64,000 bases of DNA, from contig OZ059897.1 in assembly GCA_964057225.1 (NCBI GenBank), positions 16,988,001-17,052,000 of the forward strand. The letters run 5' to 3'. Numbering within the stretch: the stretch's first letter is position 1; the number at the start of each line of letters is the position of its first letter. Below are positions 22,769-39,497 of this stretch, piece after piece. The stretch comes from Auanema rhodensis. Its lineage: Eukaryota > Nematoda > Chromadorea > Rhabditida > Rhabditidae. The notes under the pieces are model-generated. The model worked only from the letters and a program-made list of their open reading frames with translations, was not told the DNA's origin and searched no databases. A program made the translations under genes and the position numbers.

Positions 22769-24951
22769 TTAGAGAGAACTTACATGAGCCAGTTGATTAG
22801 CGTTTTCATATAAATCGTCATCTCCTGACTTCAAATCTGATGCAGGTATATCAGCAAGATCATCCTTACAAAGGTAATACACAAAACCACAACCAAATGC
22901 ATCTCCAACTACGTTAACTGATGTACGAAGACGATCCCTGAACAAATTCAAATATTTTTGTTCCTAATATTCGGACATACATGAACCAATCCACGGCAAT
23001 AATCAGTGAGACATCACTGGCTGGGAGACCCAAAGCTGTTAAAACGATTAGCATAGTCACCAATCCAGCAGATGGAATGGACGCAGCTCCAATAGACGCT
23101 AATGTGGCTGTTACACTTAAATTCAAGAATTATATGTGAATATATAAATTGTAAGTAAAAATAGAATCAAATGCTCACCTAACCGTAATGAGTTGTCCTA
23201 CTGATAATTCCAAACCATTCATTTGAGCAATAAAAATTGACGCAACAGCTTCATATAAAGCAGTTCCATCCTGTAATAGTTTAATAGTTTATACAAATTT
23301 TGAGAGTTCTATCATATTGATATATATATAAGTATTAATATTATTTACCATATTGATCATTGATCCAACAGGTAAAACAAATTTTGTAACACGTGGATCC
23401 ACACCAATATCATTCAAACATTTGAATGTAACCGGAAGCGATGCAGCACTGAATTAAAAATATTTAAAACATAAATATAATTATAATTAAATATTGGATA
23501 TTAATATCAAATCATCTCAAGCAAGATTGATTGATAAGATGTCATTACTATGCAAATTACAGTATTTGTATTCACGTGTGAATAACATATTTACATTTGC
23601 TCATATAGTTGTATAAACGTTGTGTGTTTTTCAATATTCAGATACTCTCCAAAAATAGTACCTTGATGATGTTCCTAGTGCTGTAAGCACTGCTTGTCCC
23701 AATCCTGACAAAAATTTGAAAGGATTATGGCGAGTGAAAACAAAAAAGATGAGTGGTAGGGTTATAAAGCATTGGATAGCAAGACCTGCAAATCAAATTA
23801 GAGTACTTTTGCACTATAGTTCAAACGCTTACCAATAATAACTGTTAACATGAACATTCCTAACATTTGAGCTGTTCCGGCGAGATCAGCTATCTCAAGC
23901 ATTTTTTGAGCAATTAAAGATGGAATACCAATTGGACCTGTCCTAAAAACAATTTTTACTTTTACTTGTTCAATAATATGTATTATAACTACCACATAAT
24001 AAGGGATACGAGTTTTGTTATAACTATATCTAAAGCCGTGAAAAGCTCAGCCAATGGTCGAGCTGGTTTTCCCACTCTGGATATAATTAGTCCGAACGCA
24101 ATGCAGAATATGATTACACCTTAATAAGCAAAATTTGAATTGAGTCTTATTTTCCTTGTAATTATCTTAATTTTAAAACCACCAACCAAGTACATTCATT
24201 CCATCCTCATAAACTACTTTATACTTTTTCGTTTCTTCTCCTGTAGTCTCATTTACCGTCACACTTACAAGTGACTGTTGTTGTTGGAACATAGATCGCA
24301 CAATGTTCTCAGGGAAAAAATTACTAAAAGTAACACATTAAGTGAAGAGCAAGTTTTTTTGCTTATTTACCGTAATAAGTCAAGAAATTTATCCAACGCT
24401 GATACTTCACGATGTATCTGTTCACCAACCGACATCTGGTGTTTTATGGATGGATGCCCAGGATGTATAATCATGACTATTACGATTCCTAACTAAAAAA
24501 TTTTATCTAATTGGAAGCAAATTATTAGTATATTAGAAACTAACGATGACAGCGTGAGTAGTAGTTAACCCATAGTACATAAATGCACGCGAGCCAAGTT
24601 TTCCTGATGTTTTTCCATCCAACTGAGATAATCCTGTTAATCATTATGTTAGTTTTTAATCAAAAGATATATCATACCCGATATTAAACTGGCGGCGATT
24701 AAAGGTAAAATCATCGCTTTTAGCATGTTCATGAACAGTTCTCCAGGAAATCCTATTAATCGGATAACTGTAGGGGATGGATCAGAATATCTTAAAAATA
24801 TCTCAGTTATAACTTGAAATATCAACACTACAATTAACCTTAAAAACCCTCCTAAGCAACATCCCATAATAACAGAAAATAGAGTTAAAACAAGAAGCAT
24901 ATTCTTTCTAATCCACCTGATAAATCCATTTTTTGATGTTGAAGCATGCAT
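22769..24951 (-). CDS. glt: SLC1 excitatory amino acid (glutamate) transporter
   Basis: SLC1 proteins take up glutamate with sodium and protons at the plasma membrane of neurons, glia and epithelia. The family features appear in order. Helix 1 is [17 protein letters not shown]. Next come [19 protein letters not shown] and the linker [20 protein letters not shown]. Re-entrant loop 1 is GTSSSAASLP where most members have GTSSSSATLP. Helix 7 carries [11 protein letters not shown]. Re-entrant loop 2 is [13 protein letters not shown], and helix 8 carries [15 protein letters not shown]. The substrate-binding Arg and Asp of helix 8 are present. About nine introns and roughly 500 residues. The start ATG follows directly after TTTTTCAG, an acceptor, so it is probably trans-spliced or has a noncoding 5' exon. 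The protein may end LAHVSSL at 22769, or splice to a stop at 22584. A symbol number cannot be assigned. Confidence 0.94.
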
Positions 24952-27900
24952 CTGAAAATCAATAAATAATGCAATATGAATACAGCGAAGTATATTAATT
25001 TCAGAAAACAAGAGATGAGTTTGAACGAACATCACCGAAAAGAAAAAAAAAACATTTTTTTGACCAGAAAATGTTGACGATATCAGCGGAAGAATGATTT
25101 TGTTGGAACAGATGTCATTCGTCAACTAGGCTGATTGGACCGATTGTATTGAAAGTGATTTTAATACTTCTTGTCATATTCAGATGAAAATCTCATGAAA
25201 GGTTTTCAATGTTGAAAGATTGTAAGTACATTATAATTCATATCCATGTTTAAGTGATAATCGGAAACACAAAAAAATATATGTAAAAACAAAAAAAAAA
25301 GATTTAAAATATCATAAACCTAATCTGAGTTAATATCTGTACTTCTCTTTTTCATATACGTACATATGTATATATATCAAATAATTTTATCATTTAAATA
25401 GAACAAAAAGTTTTTTTTTTTTAAATAGATAATACATGCAGTATTGTAGTATTGGAAGTAATGTAATCAACAAAACATCGATAACTAAATAAAATTGAAA
25501 ATATTTAGATTCTTTGGTAAGTTCTAATTACATTTTGAACTTTTTGAATGCTGATGATACAGAATTAATATCAAAAAACATTTTATCATATTATATGTAT
25601 TGTTGGAACTTTATAGCCTGGTTCGAGTAAGGCTTAGAAAAATAATATTATTCTAAATAAGACATTATACAATTTCTCTAATCTACATCATCATAACTAT
25701 AAAAAAAGAACATTTTTCTGGAACACGATGTTCCGCTTAACCAGACAGTAGCTAGCTATTATAACAATATTATGGTTAGGAAAGACAGCGACTTTTGATT
25801 GTTGATTTATTAATGTTGTTGATATTATCTGATTGAACAACAAGCTATGAAAGTTTTGAAAAGAAAGGAAAAAAGACAGATATTTTTGATATGCTTAATA
25901 TTCATGCTTAGCATTGACATTGATATTCAATTATGCTTATGATTCCATTTCTTTTTTAAAAATTTGAAGAAACCATATGTGAAACATTTCAATTAAGGTT
26001 TTATAAAAGACTGAGAAATCATAATTATTCTAATTATAATACATTAATAATTTTTTTATTACTTTATATTCAATTTCGATGTAATTATGAATCAAGAAAA
26101 AATTTGATTTTAAGAAAAAAATAGAGGATATATGACTTTACCAATCTTAGTATAGCACAACGTTGTGAATTCTAATCTTTTTTTTGGTTTATTATTGAAG
26201 TTTTATTTTAATTTCTTCAGGTGAAACAGGAAAAAACAGGATTGAAAGTTATTTCTTATTGTAACATAGAGATGTGTGTGTCTACACAATGTCCTAGTTT
26301 TTGATCTTAAAAAGAAAAAAAAAGACTCTAAATGAATTTTGAATGCAAAGAAGTTGATACCAGAAAAAGAAGGAATGACAATAATGATGAGCAAGAAAAT
26401 ATAGTGAAGCTGGAAAAATGGTGTGAAATTAGAAATAAAACGTTTTGGATAGGTTAGTAAATAAATAAACATACAATAATAATTGTGATTGCTTTGTGTA
26501 GAACAAAAACGTGAACATGCAAATAAGAAAAATGTGTTCTTGAATGAGAAATACAGAATAAATGAACATCTGAAGTAACAATTGTTTGAAAATATGTATG
26601 TGCAGGCTTCACTGTTATGATTCAGAAAGTAAGTGATCGAGATTACTTATAGAAGGAGCAGAGATAGATAGAAATAACATGAACAATTATTAGTTTATTA
26701 TTACTTCTTTGATCTCTCAACTGACTCCAAAAACGAGTTATATCATAAGCACTAACTTTTATGTATAGATAAAGAACAATATAAACATATAGTTTAAGGT
26801 AACTATAGTTAATAGAAATGTGCATATATATATAATACATGTATATGTACAGTCCTCGTGTATAAAAAAAACAGGACACTATATGAATTATCAGAATTTC
26901 AGTCTAAAACTATAAAATGAAAATCAAATAAAAACACTGAAGTTTAGATAAGAGTTTCTAATATTAATGAAGCTGTATTCAAACATGGAAACATTATATT
27001 TTAACATTATCAGTTTTAAAAAATGATAAATCATTATGTTAGTTTAAAAATGGTTCGAGATAGTTAATACAACTGCCATATGAGAAAAACGATTGTGCTC
27101 ACGACGTGACGTGAGCATTTAAATTATTTTATTAAACTTTGAAATTTATTTTATAGCAAGTTCAATATTGTACAATTTCATCATAGCTACCATTTTAAGA
27201 TTGATGATTTTATATAGACATCCTATTCTGGCCAATTCCGCGAGTTTAACAAAAATATATAATATAGACCTCAGAATGTCCTTTTTTTTACTTTCAGAAA
27301 AAAAATTGTTTCCAATCAACGATATTATTAAGAGAAGAAAAGAAATGAGAGTTGAATTTCAAGAAGATAAAAATTTGTTTAATGCGTTTTTATTCTTTAA
27401 ATAGTTAAAACAGTACCGGCCAGTTGGAGGAGGAGCTTTTGGAGAGCATAATCTGCTCTATCACATGAACATTCTATCTCTCAATCTGTTCTTGCTTTTT
27501 ATAAAAGTGAAAACCGGATTAGGTCAGTAAAACTTGTAAATAAGCGTCTGATCGTCTGTCTGCTTTTCTAATAAGTCTTTCTAACTGTTATAGTGTTTTA
27601 GTGTTGTCATCATCACCTGATGACCGCATTGTAATCGCTTACGTCCTAGTCGTGAGTACGGCTATATCTGCGTGGGGAATTGATAGGCAGTTTATGAGAG
27701 GGAGCATATTAAATAAGATTTTCAGTAGAGAATCGAAGAGAAAAAGAGAGAAATGTATCAAGAAGAGAAAGTAGTTAGTGGGATTAGGCTTTCGATTACA
27801 TAACCGGTTAAGCTAGATTTTCTTTTGGACTAACAACACTATCAATTGCCGCAGGGCACGAGAATTTGCATGATACGTGGTAAGCCTACCGGTATCTGGT

Positions 27901-29423
27901 ATGCACTAATCCGGTATCTCAAACGAGGATTACGATATATGCTGCGACGGCTTCATTGACAGACCATAAAACGTATCCGAGACTTTAGATACGAAATTAT
28001 TTTGAGATTTATTAATGTAACTACAAATACTGACACACTAACTGAAATTGAGGATGATTTGCAGACAAAACATGTATCTTCTAACTATTATACAAAAAAA
28101 CTATTTACCTAGTTAGTTTATTATTTCTAATGCTACCAACATATTTGTTGGCATATCAGAAACCAAACTTTTAGAACATAAAACGTGATAGAAATGCTAA
28201 TAAATGCATAGGTAGGTATCATAGATATCACTCTTCTTTAGCGGAAATTTTCAGAAATAGAACACGAAAATTTTTGGAACTATGAAAAATTTAAGTGATG
28301 CTTCTCAGATAGAAGCAATAACAAAATATACAAAATTATACCGAAAACACAAATTTTAGAGGCAGGTATTCATATTTAAAGTAACCTCTATAACAAAAGA
28401 CAAAGATTGTTTTATAACCTACAACAATCTATTATATCAACATTGGTATTTTTCCTTATTGTTCTTTACGTTATATCGTCTTTGCTCACGAAGGTCTCAA
28501 AAAAATATTTTCTCACCTATTATGTTTCAAAAAACTAGATTAACTCTTAACTGTAGAAAGCTGGGCAAGTGATTTCAAAAAAAACTATAAGATGAGTCTC
28601 GCCCGACCTTCTCCAATGCTATAGACATCAAATTTTAATTTTGATTACAATGTTTGAGAATTGTTTGACAAGCCTTACAAACACCAAAGGTAAAGAGAAA
28701 CTTGTGACCCATTAATAAGGAATAAAATTGCTTGGCATTACTAATAATAAAACAATTTCTAAATTGGAACAACTTTGCATAAAAATTATTTGAAAAGTCA
28801 AGACTTTACAAATAATATTATTTCATTTTTAAAAACTTTTTTTGGATAAGCGGCTGTGCAATTGATTGAGAAATATGTTAATGAAGATTGTATTAATCAG
28901 CCATAATTGAATTATATATAACCTAGATGTTTTGTTTTGTTTTAAATCTATTCTTGAAGACTGCAGTGCTGATGAATCAAGAAGGAGAGCCCACAGTGAA
29001 AGATATTTATCGACGTCTCGAACTATCTAGTTTTTCTTCAAAAAGTCTTGTTTATTCCGATGCAGGACAGCCTTATTCATAGCATGACGCTGAGCAGTTA
29101 TAAAAAATTTAAATAAGTAATTTATTTAACTGTGACTTTTTTTAAAAATTACAGAAAGCCTTTTTTTCTTTCTTTTTTCTAAACTTTTTAAAAGTTTAAA
29201 TCATAGTTTTTATTCATTTTTTATTTTGTTATGATAAATTAATATGAATATACAAGTTTCTTAATTAATGTACTACTCATTCATGTATTTATGATCGAGG
29301 CGCCGATAAATGTCTCAAATTACGAATTCCCCTGCCTGCTGTTTACAGCAATAATTTCAATTCTGCTGAATAGTCTGCTTAGAAGCAATTTTTTTTTCTA
29401 GACGGTATTTATTTATCTGTTAT
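24952..29423. other. Gene-poor region upstream of glt and nsun-1
   Basis: This 4.5 kb region separates two divergent genes. I see no multi-exon gene. Present are a perfect 8-bp-arm palindrome with a TGACGTGA core (27096-27117), a patch of more balanced base composition at about 27410-28000, and a 36-codon frame at 28971-29081 preceded by an acceptor-like CTGCAG. The open frames at 26203-26472, 26643-26879 and 27168-27404 are low-complexity and not accepted. Confidence 0.5.
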
Positions 29424-32169
<2,746 letters not shown>

Positions 32170-32284
32170 TTGTTTTGTTGTTTTGTTGTTTCTTTGTTTT
32201 ACTTGTTATAATTGTTGTTGTAACGGTTTTCGAAAATTGTTAAATTAAATAGTTTTATACAGCATTTATATTTACATACAATTA

Positions 32285-33438
<1,154 letters not shown>

Positions 33439-36132
33439 CAAAGTTAGCTTTTCAAGCGGACCTTTCCGAATACTTGAAGGTTCCTAAAATCATTGTTTGT
33501 TTCTTTTATTTTATAAAAAGCCTACCGTGGAATGATTACCGGAATTACCTTGCATCAGAAACTCATTATTTATTTGGAGGCGATCGCTTCTCACAAGTTA
33601 AACCACGCCTACTTTTCCGCGCACCCTGTGCAGTCTTGTTGAAAAAGTACTTGCCAATTTATACACTATAACTGTATACCTGAACAAAAATACTGAATGC
33701 TTAAAATATATAATTTTTAAAAAATGAGTAGATTGCCAAATAGCAACAGGAAAGCTTAACTTGATGCTTTAATTTGAACACAGAAAAAAGACAATGATTG
33801 ATGAAATACTTTGAATAAGTTTTATTTTTATTTGCGATAAATTTATTGAGCTTAACAATTTCAAGAAAAAAACGTTAATGTTTTTCTGAAGTTCAACATA
33901 TTAAGAAAATATATTTAATCGCCAGGGCAGGAATTTTAATGGTTTTTTGAATTTTCTTTTGTATGGAAAGTAATTAAGCTTTTGAATAACAATTCTATAA
34001 ATTTTGGTGCCGCTTAGTTCAATTTTTTTATCAATAGTTAAATATTGATCATATGCACAACAGACTATATCCCTAACCATGCTATCGACCTTATGAATTA
34101 AGTTAGATTAAAGAGAAAATTACATCATTTATTTTCATAACTTGAAATGTTTATATTACATTTTCCCACTTAATGACAGATATTGTGAATAGTTATGGCA
34201 CAACATGCATTTTGCGAAGATCATAATTATTTTAAACAATAAATGAGATGAAATTAAAAACAATACTTGAATCTCCAGTTGTACGACTGAAAATTGGTGC
34301 AAAATGTTGTTGAATCCTGCATTCTCTTTACGAAAAAGTATGGGAGGAGCTTAATTCAAAATTTAAGCTATTATTTTACTATTTTATCACCTTCCTTGAT
34401 TTTATTTAGAATTTATTTTGGAAGTTTAGCTATTTACTTCTAACAACTTTATATAATAACTTTTATTAGTGATTCACAATGATGATCTTAATTATTATGT
34501 TTATGTCGCTTAATTCGTAGTGGAAAAGAAAGTTGGCAAAATATTGAAAGGGTTCCTATCTCTGGCTTCCTAGAACAATAACATATTAAGATAGCTTTAA
34601 CAAATATAGGACATTATGATTTAAAATTATTAAACGGGTAAGATTTTTTTTGTTGGGGCGTGAACGTTTTCGAGGACACTGAGAAAAAACTGCCAACCTG
34701 ATTTTTCACATGGTCAGTTATATTCGTTTGTGTTTCATTTTATTACCAGTCACAATGTTTGTCGCATTCTCTTACTTTCCTACATGCTTTCAAATAGAGT
34801 TAAATATCTCATTGTATTGTATTTATTTATATCATTCGAAATAATATTATAATTGTTTTTTTTTCTTGTTAAACTTTTAGTGATATACATATTTGCTTTT
34901 ATGGAATAATTTCTACATAACTATTGCTTTTCAGTGGGAGCCAAATTTGATACTATATTGAATTCGATTGTATAGTTTGTTAAGTTTGCTTATATTTATG
35001 TATTGAGTTACAAATCAATTCAAACTCTTGCTAATTCAATTTTATTCTTTGCTTTTTGAGATAAATAACACCTGATCACCATCTGATATTTTAACTCTTA
35101 AACTTTAAACCAAAAAGTTTGATGATTATTTAAAATCAGACCTCTGTTTCATGTCAAATCTCTTAAATACCTGTTTTTCTTTTCGATGTGATCATAGTAC
35201 GAAGTTTTGTTTTCGGTAACAGTCAATAGGGAAAAACTACTTATATTTACTCTATTTCACGTTATTTAACTACGATCGAACTGTTCATTTTCAATTTCAG
35301 TTTAAGTTTTAAAGGTAATATTTTCGTCTTTTGTTTTTATTTGGCATCTACTATGAATTTGTTCATTGTCTGCGATTTTCTCTATTCTTGGCTTTATCTG
35401 ATCTGTAATTGATGTTTAAGTCGATGTTTCTCCCCTCTTAACAACTCTGGAGCTATCAGTCAACGATAAGTGTCGTGTCCTGTTTTTGTTCTGATCAATC
35501 ATGGGGCTAACAGATTGCAAGTTGATTTTCTTCATACAGGCTTTATAAGATTGGACAGGCTTTAATATAATGTTTCACTTTATTCTTGAAATTCTCTTAT
35601 CTCTTTTTTCAAAGATTAAAATTGTAAGACCGTTCTATATCTCTATTTTAAAAAGTCTCCCTATGAAAACTTCCGTTGCTACGCTCTTGTTTTTGATAAG
35701 TTCTAACGAGTAGGTTGTTGACTTTCTAAGCTTAGCTTGGTCACGCAGTTTGTTGTCTACGTTCAAAAGCATTTTATGAAATGACCTGTTTGTCAAAAAT
35801 TCGATATTTTATTGATGATTGTGGGAACTCCTGCTGTGATTTCCTGATAACTAGTCCAGTCTGTCATCAAACTTATTTGAAATCTCGTTATATGAGAAGC
35901 TCTCATATATTTTCTTTTTTAAATGATACTAAATAAAACAGTTGCAAGTTGTTAAAGCCATTTGTCATGTTTTTGAAATGTGTAAAAAACTGTAAGAAAC
36001 TATGAATCTATTGTTTTTAACTTTGTTTATTCTTTACTGTATATTCTTCGAATTTAACCTCCTAAGTTAAATTTTTGTTATATTTCAAATTATATATCTA
36101 TTTAGTATGTAAAAGAAAGTTAACAAGCTAAT
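33439..36132. other. Divergent intergenic region, zinc-finger gene and cystinosin
   Basis: No gene is supported in these 2.7 kb. The patch at 33490-33650 is richer in CpG and GC (it includes a GGCGATCGC-like palindrome and a CCACGCC motif) and sits just upstream of the zinc-finger gene, so it is likely its promoter. The 65-codon plus-strand frame there (33474-33671) is probably chance. The rest is AT-rich without visible structure. Confidence 0.5.
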
Positions 36133-37642
36133 ATGATGATGATCAATTGCATGTTCCCTTTCCTTCTCGTTTTTAACTTTGTAACGCCAGTTCTCACTGT
36201 AGATGATCTGGTTGTTTCTCCTTCTTCAATAGAATTATCCCTTGGAGAATCTGCTAATATTACTTTTGGAGTCAGGTAACATTATGGTGTTTGAATAGTA
36301 AATATCAAGCCTTACAGTGTCCACTACGATCAAGATATAATTTTGACTTTTAACAAGTCATTCGGCGTTGCACATGCTGATTCAACCATCCTGAATGGTA
36401 CTACAGGATTTGGGTTTTTAACTATAACTGGCAAAGAATTGACATCACGATCATTTGTTGATATAATAAGTTGTACGTTTGTAGATCAAAACGACACAAA
36501 ATGCCCTTTTGAGTATGTTTTATTTTCACAGGTATCCTATTCTTTTCAACCTTTTAGCTTAGCAAATACTTTCACTCGCGTATCTGTGTATAAATCACAA
36601 TTAATTGATTGGTTAGTACATATTGTTGGCTGGCTATACTTTTTGGCTTGGAGTATATCCTTTTATCCTCAAATTTATTTAAATTTTAGAAGAAAAAGGT
36701 ATTATTCATATTTGCTTCTAAACATATCCCTATTTTATAGTGTTATCGGGTTGAATTTCGATTTTCTACTTCTGAATGTCGTCGGTTTCACAGCGTATTC
36801 TTGCTATAATATATTTATTTATTTTGATAGTGTGGTTCAGGTATCTTTAAAGTGAGATTAACTCTTAAATATGATATAACTTACAGGAAGAGTATGAAGC
36901 AGCTCATCCAAGAAGTCCAATCCCAGTACTGTTGAACGATGTAGTTTTTGCTGTTCATGCCACTTTTGCTTGTATAGTAACGATTATTCAATGTTTCTTC
37001 TATGAGGTAAAAATAAATTAAAATTTAATAATTAACCTGATTTATAGAGAGCTAATCAGCGGGTTTCACGGGCTGCTTTATTCATCTCTATTGGTCTTGT
37101 ATCACTTGGTGCCTCTATGGCTACTTTAGCCGCTACTCAAATCATCACAATACTGGTGTTTGTGAATTCTTTGTCATATTTGAAAATGACAGTTACTTTG
37201 TTAAAGTATTTCCCTCAAGTAAATCCTTATTCGAGCATAGTAACTAACATTTTCCATATAGGCGTACTTCAACATTCAACGTAAAAGTACTGTGGGGTGG
37301 TCGATTGGTAACGTTCTTCTGGATTTCACTGGAGGAATGTTGGATATTCTTCAAATGATTCTGCAGGTTTGTGCATCAGTGTCACTGGTTTTGGGAAAGC
37401 TTTAGTTTTAGGCTTCAAATGTCAATGACTGGTCAGCTTTCTATGGAAATCCAGTAAAATTCGGTCTTGGACTAGTATCAATAATTTTTGATATGGTTTT
37501 CATATTCCAACATTACGTCTTGTACAAATCTGGAGATGTTCCTCATGATGATTATGCGGGTATCGATAATCCTCAACCACATACTCCTCCTCCTCATTAT
37601 GGTAGTAATGAGGATGATCACACTGCGATTGTCGAAGAGTAA
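36133..37642 (+). CDS. ctns-1: Cystinosin, lysosomal cystine/proton exporter
   Basis: Cystinosin exports cystine from lysosomes with protons. The start at 36133 gives a signal peptide ([20 protein letters not shown]). A luminal domain with NITF and NGT glycosylation sites follows. Then come seven helices with two PQ-loop repeats: [20 protein letters not shown] (about 36620-36690) and [16 protein letters not shown] (about 37200-37290). Between them are [20 protein letters not shown] and [20 protein letters not shown], and helix 6-7 carries [18 protein letters not shown]. These are diagnostic. The tail contains DYAGI, a YxxI-type sorting motif where the human protein has GYDQL. About eight introns and roughly 380 residues, close to the human length of 367. 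AATAAA at 37671-37676 lies between this stop and that of pch-2. Confidence 0.96.
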
Positions 37643-37647
37643 AGAAT

Positions 37648-37653
37648 TTTATT
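37648..37653 (-). terminator. Poly(A) signal AATAAA of pch-2
   Basis: On the minus strand this hexamer lies about 38 nt after the pch-2 stop, within the cystinosin 3'-UTR. With the signal at 37671 it implies that the two mRNAs overlap at their 3' ends. Confidence 0.5.
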
Positions 37654-37670
37654 TTTGTATCTTACAATTT

Positions 37671-37676
37671 AATAAA
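37671..37676 (+). terminator. Poly(A) signal AATAAA of cystinosin
   Basis: This hexamer lies 28 nt after the cystinosin stop and 15 nt before the convergent pch-2 stop codon. Cleavage 10-20 nt downstream would place the cystinosin mRNA end inside the pch-2 coding end. Confidence 0.6.
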
Positions 37677-37690
37677 TGTTTAATTTTATA

Positions 37691-39497
37691 TTATAATTCA
37701 ACTGAAACTTTGTTTGATTTTTCTAAAACAGCTTCTTCAAAGTGATCAAGACATTCATCCAAAGTCATTGAATCCTGAATAAGAGCAAATGCAAACATTG
37801 AGGGAATTATAAAGTTTTTATACTACCTCGAATGACTTAGAACACGCTAGTGCTGGAATTTGTCTGATAGCTCTTCCACTGAGTCCCAGAGCTTTCTCTG
37901 ATATTTTCCACATGCGTTTAGATCTCGCATCAACGAATGAATCGGCATGATTACAGAGAGAGAATTCCGATTCAACAATACCGATCTAAAAGAACAGTGT
38001 TTCACAATTTAAAATAATATAAACCCTTTGAAGTTCAGCAACACAATCAGATAAAATAGAATATAGAGCTCTTTGACTAGGTCTACCAACGTGGCGCACC
38101 ATATCGGCTCTATCCAACAGAGCTCTATCCAAACAATTTTCTAGATTGGAAGTGCATAGTACAAGAACATTTTCACGCCTATGAGAATTTTTAAATTAAG
38201 AATTACGATGCAATTGAACCTTCTAATACGATCAATTTGCGTCAATAGCGCATTAACCGCTCTGATAGAATCAGCAGGATCACCTCGTGATGATGACGAT
38301 TCTCTTGACATTCCCAGTGACTCCACCTAAAAATACTCAAAAATGCTCAATATTTCTCAACATATGATAATACCTCATCAATTAATACAAAAACCATACA
38401 CTTTTTATCTTCAGCAAGTTCGTCAATTTGATCAAACATTTTTAAAACAAGCTTCCCGCTCTTAAAAATGCTAAGATTAATATAAGTTGGAGAATATGAA
38501 GAATAAACCTCAGAAAACCATTTTGAAAATAAACTATGGCTATTAATTTCAATCATAACAGCTCTAGGAAACCGGTCATTTAAACGAACAGATAAATGTT
38601 GTGTTAAGCCTCGGCACAGTGATGTTTTTCCAGTTCCAGGGGGACCTTTAATAGGCATGTATCATATACAAATTCACAATCACAAACCTAATAATAAAAT
38701 TAATCTATTAACGTTTATAACTTTCATATCAGCTCCCATCTCAGATAAATGAACAAGAGAGTAAACATATGACATAACCTAAACTTCTCATTTAAAAAAT
38801 TCAAACAATATAAAATCAAACCTCATTTTTTAAATTAGTGTCGTACACTAAGTTTTCCCATATATTTTCGAATTCTATACATGGGAGATTCCAAAGCTGT
38901 GATCCTACAGTAACATCGTCGGAATCATTTTCAACTAAATATCAAAGAGTGCAACAAATATTAAAAACAATATTCACGTGATAATTCTTGAGCCATGGAG
39001 CCATCTTCACAAGGACGATAAAAATGAACGTTTTTCGCGGTTAACTTGAAAGATTTCAACTTGTCCGCTAGATCAATTCCATCAGGATGAGAATAACAAC
39101 CCACAGAAACATTGTAGATTAACTCTAGAATAGAAAAATAATAAAAAGATAAAAAGTTTATTTGAATCTGTCGTACTTGTCAATTCTAGTGTAGTAACAG
39201 GGAATGATTTCCAATTCAAAACGCTTTCTCTGGTTTTTAAAAAGTTCTCCAATTGAGAAAGCTGCTCAAAAGCTGTGGAAAGAGCCCTAAAATATCAATC
39301 AGAATTGAACTATTTAAACAAACTTACACTCCTTTATGAATCCGGACAGAAACATGAGCACGCAAAGGTGTACTTTTCCGTTCCATGCATACTTCCGACC
39401 CGCTTCCGAACCTTCTTTTCTTAAGTTCTGGGCTCTTTTCTGTACTCTGATTAGTTATACAAGGCGCAGTATTTTCATCAAAATCACCTTCTGTCAT
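37691..39497 (-). CDS. pch-2: PCH-2/TRIP13 AAA+ ATPase, HORMA-domain remodeller
   Basis: TRIP13/Pch2 is a hexameric ATPase that unfolds HORMA proteins (Mad2, meiotic axis HORMADs) in the spindle checkpoint and meiotic prophase. The N-terminal domain (39497 to about 38890) binds substrate. The AAA module has Walker [15 protein letters not shown] (near 38640), Walker [11 protein letters not shown] (near 38390), the [20 protein letters not shown] segment typical of this family, sensor 1 [19 protein letters not shown], and sensor 2 [13 protein letters not shown]. The Walker A codons are split by an intron (G|GPPGTGKT region). The protein ends KVSVEL at 37691. About ten introns and roughly 440 residues, against 432 in human. 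The 3' end nearly abuts cystinosin. An E2F-like site lies about 95 bp upstream of the start. Confidence 0.96.

Noticed and set aside
33490-33650. snRNA or SmY-like RNA gene near an ATTTATTTGG motif
   Set aside because: There is no consistent fold or recognisable core; the region is better explained as the zinc-finger gene promoter.
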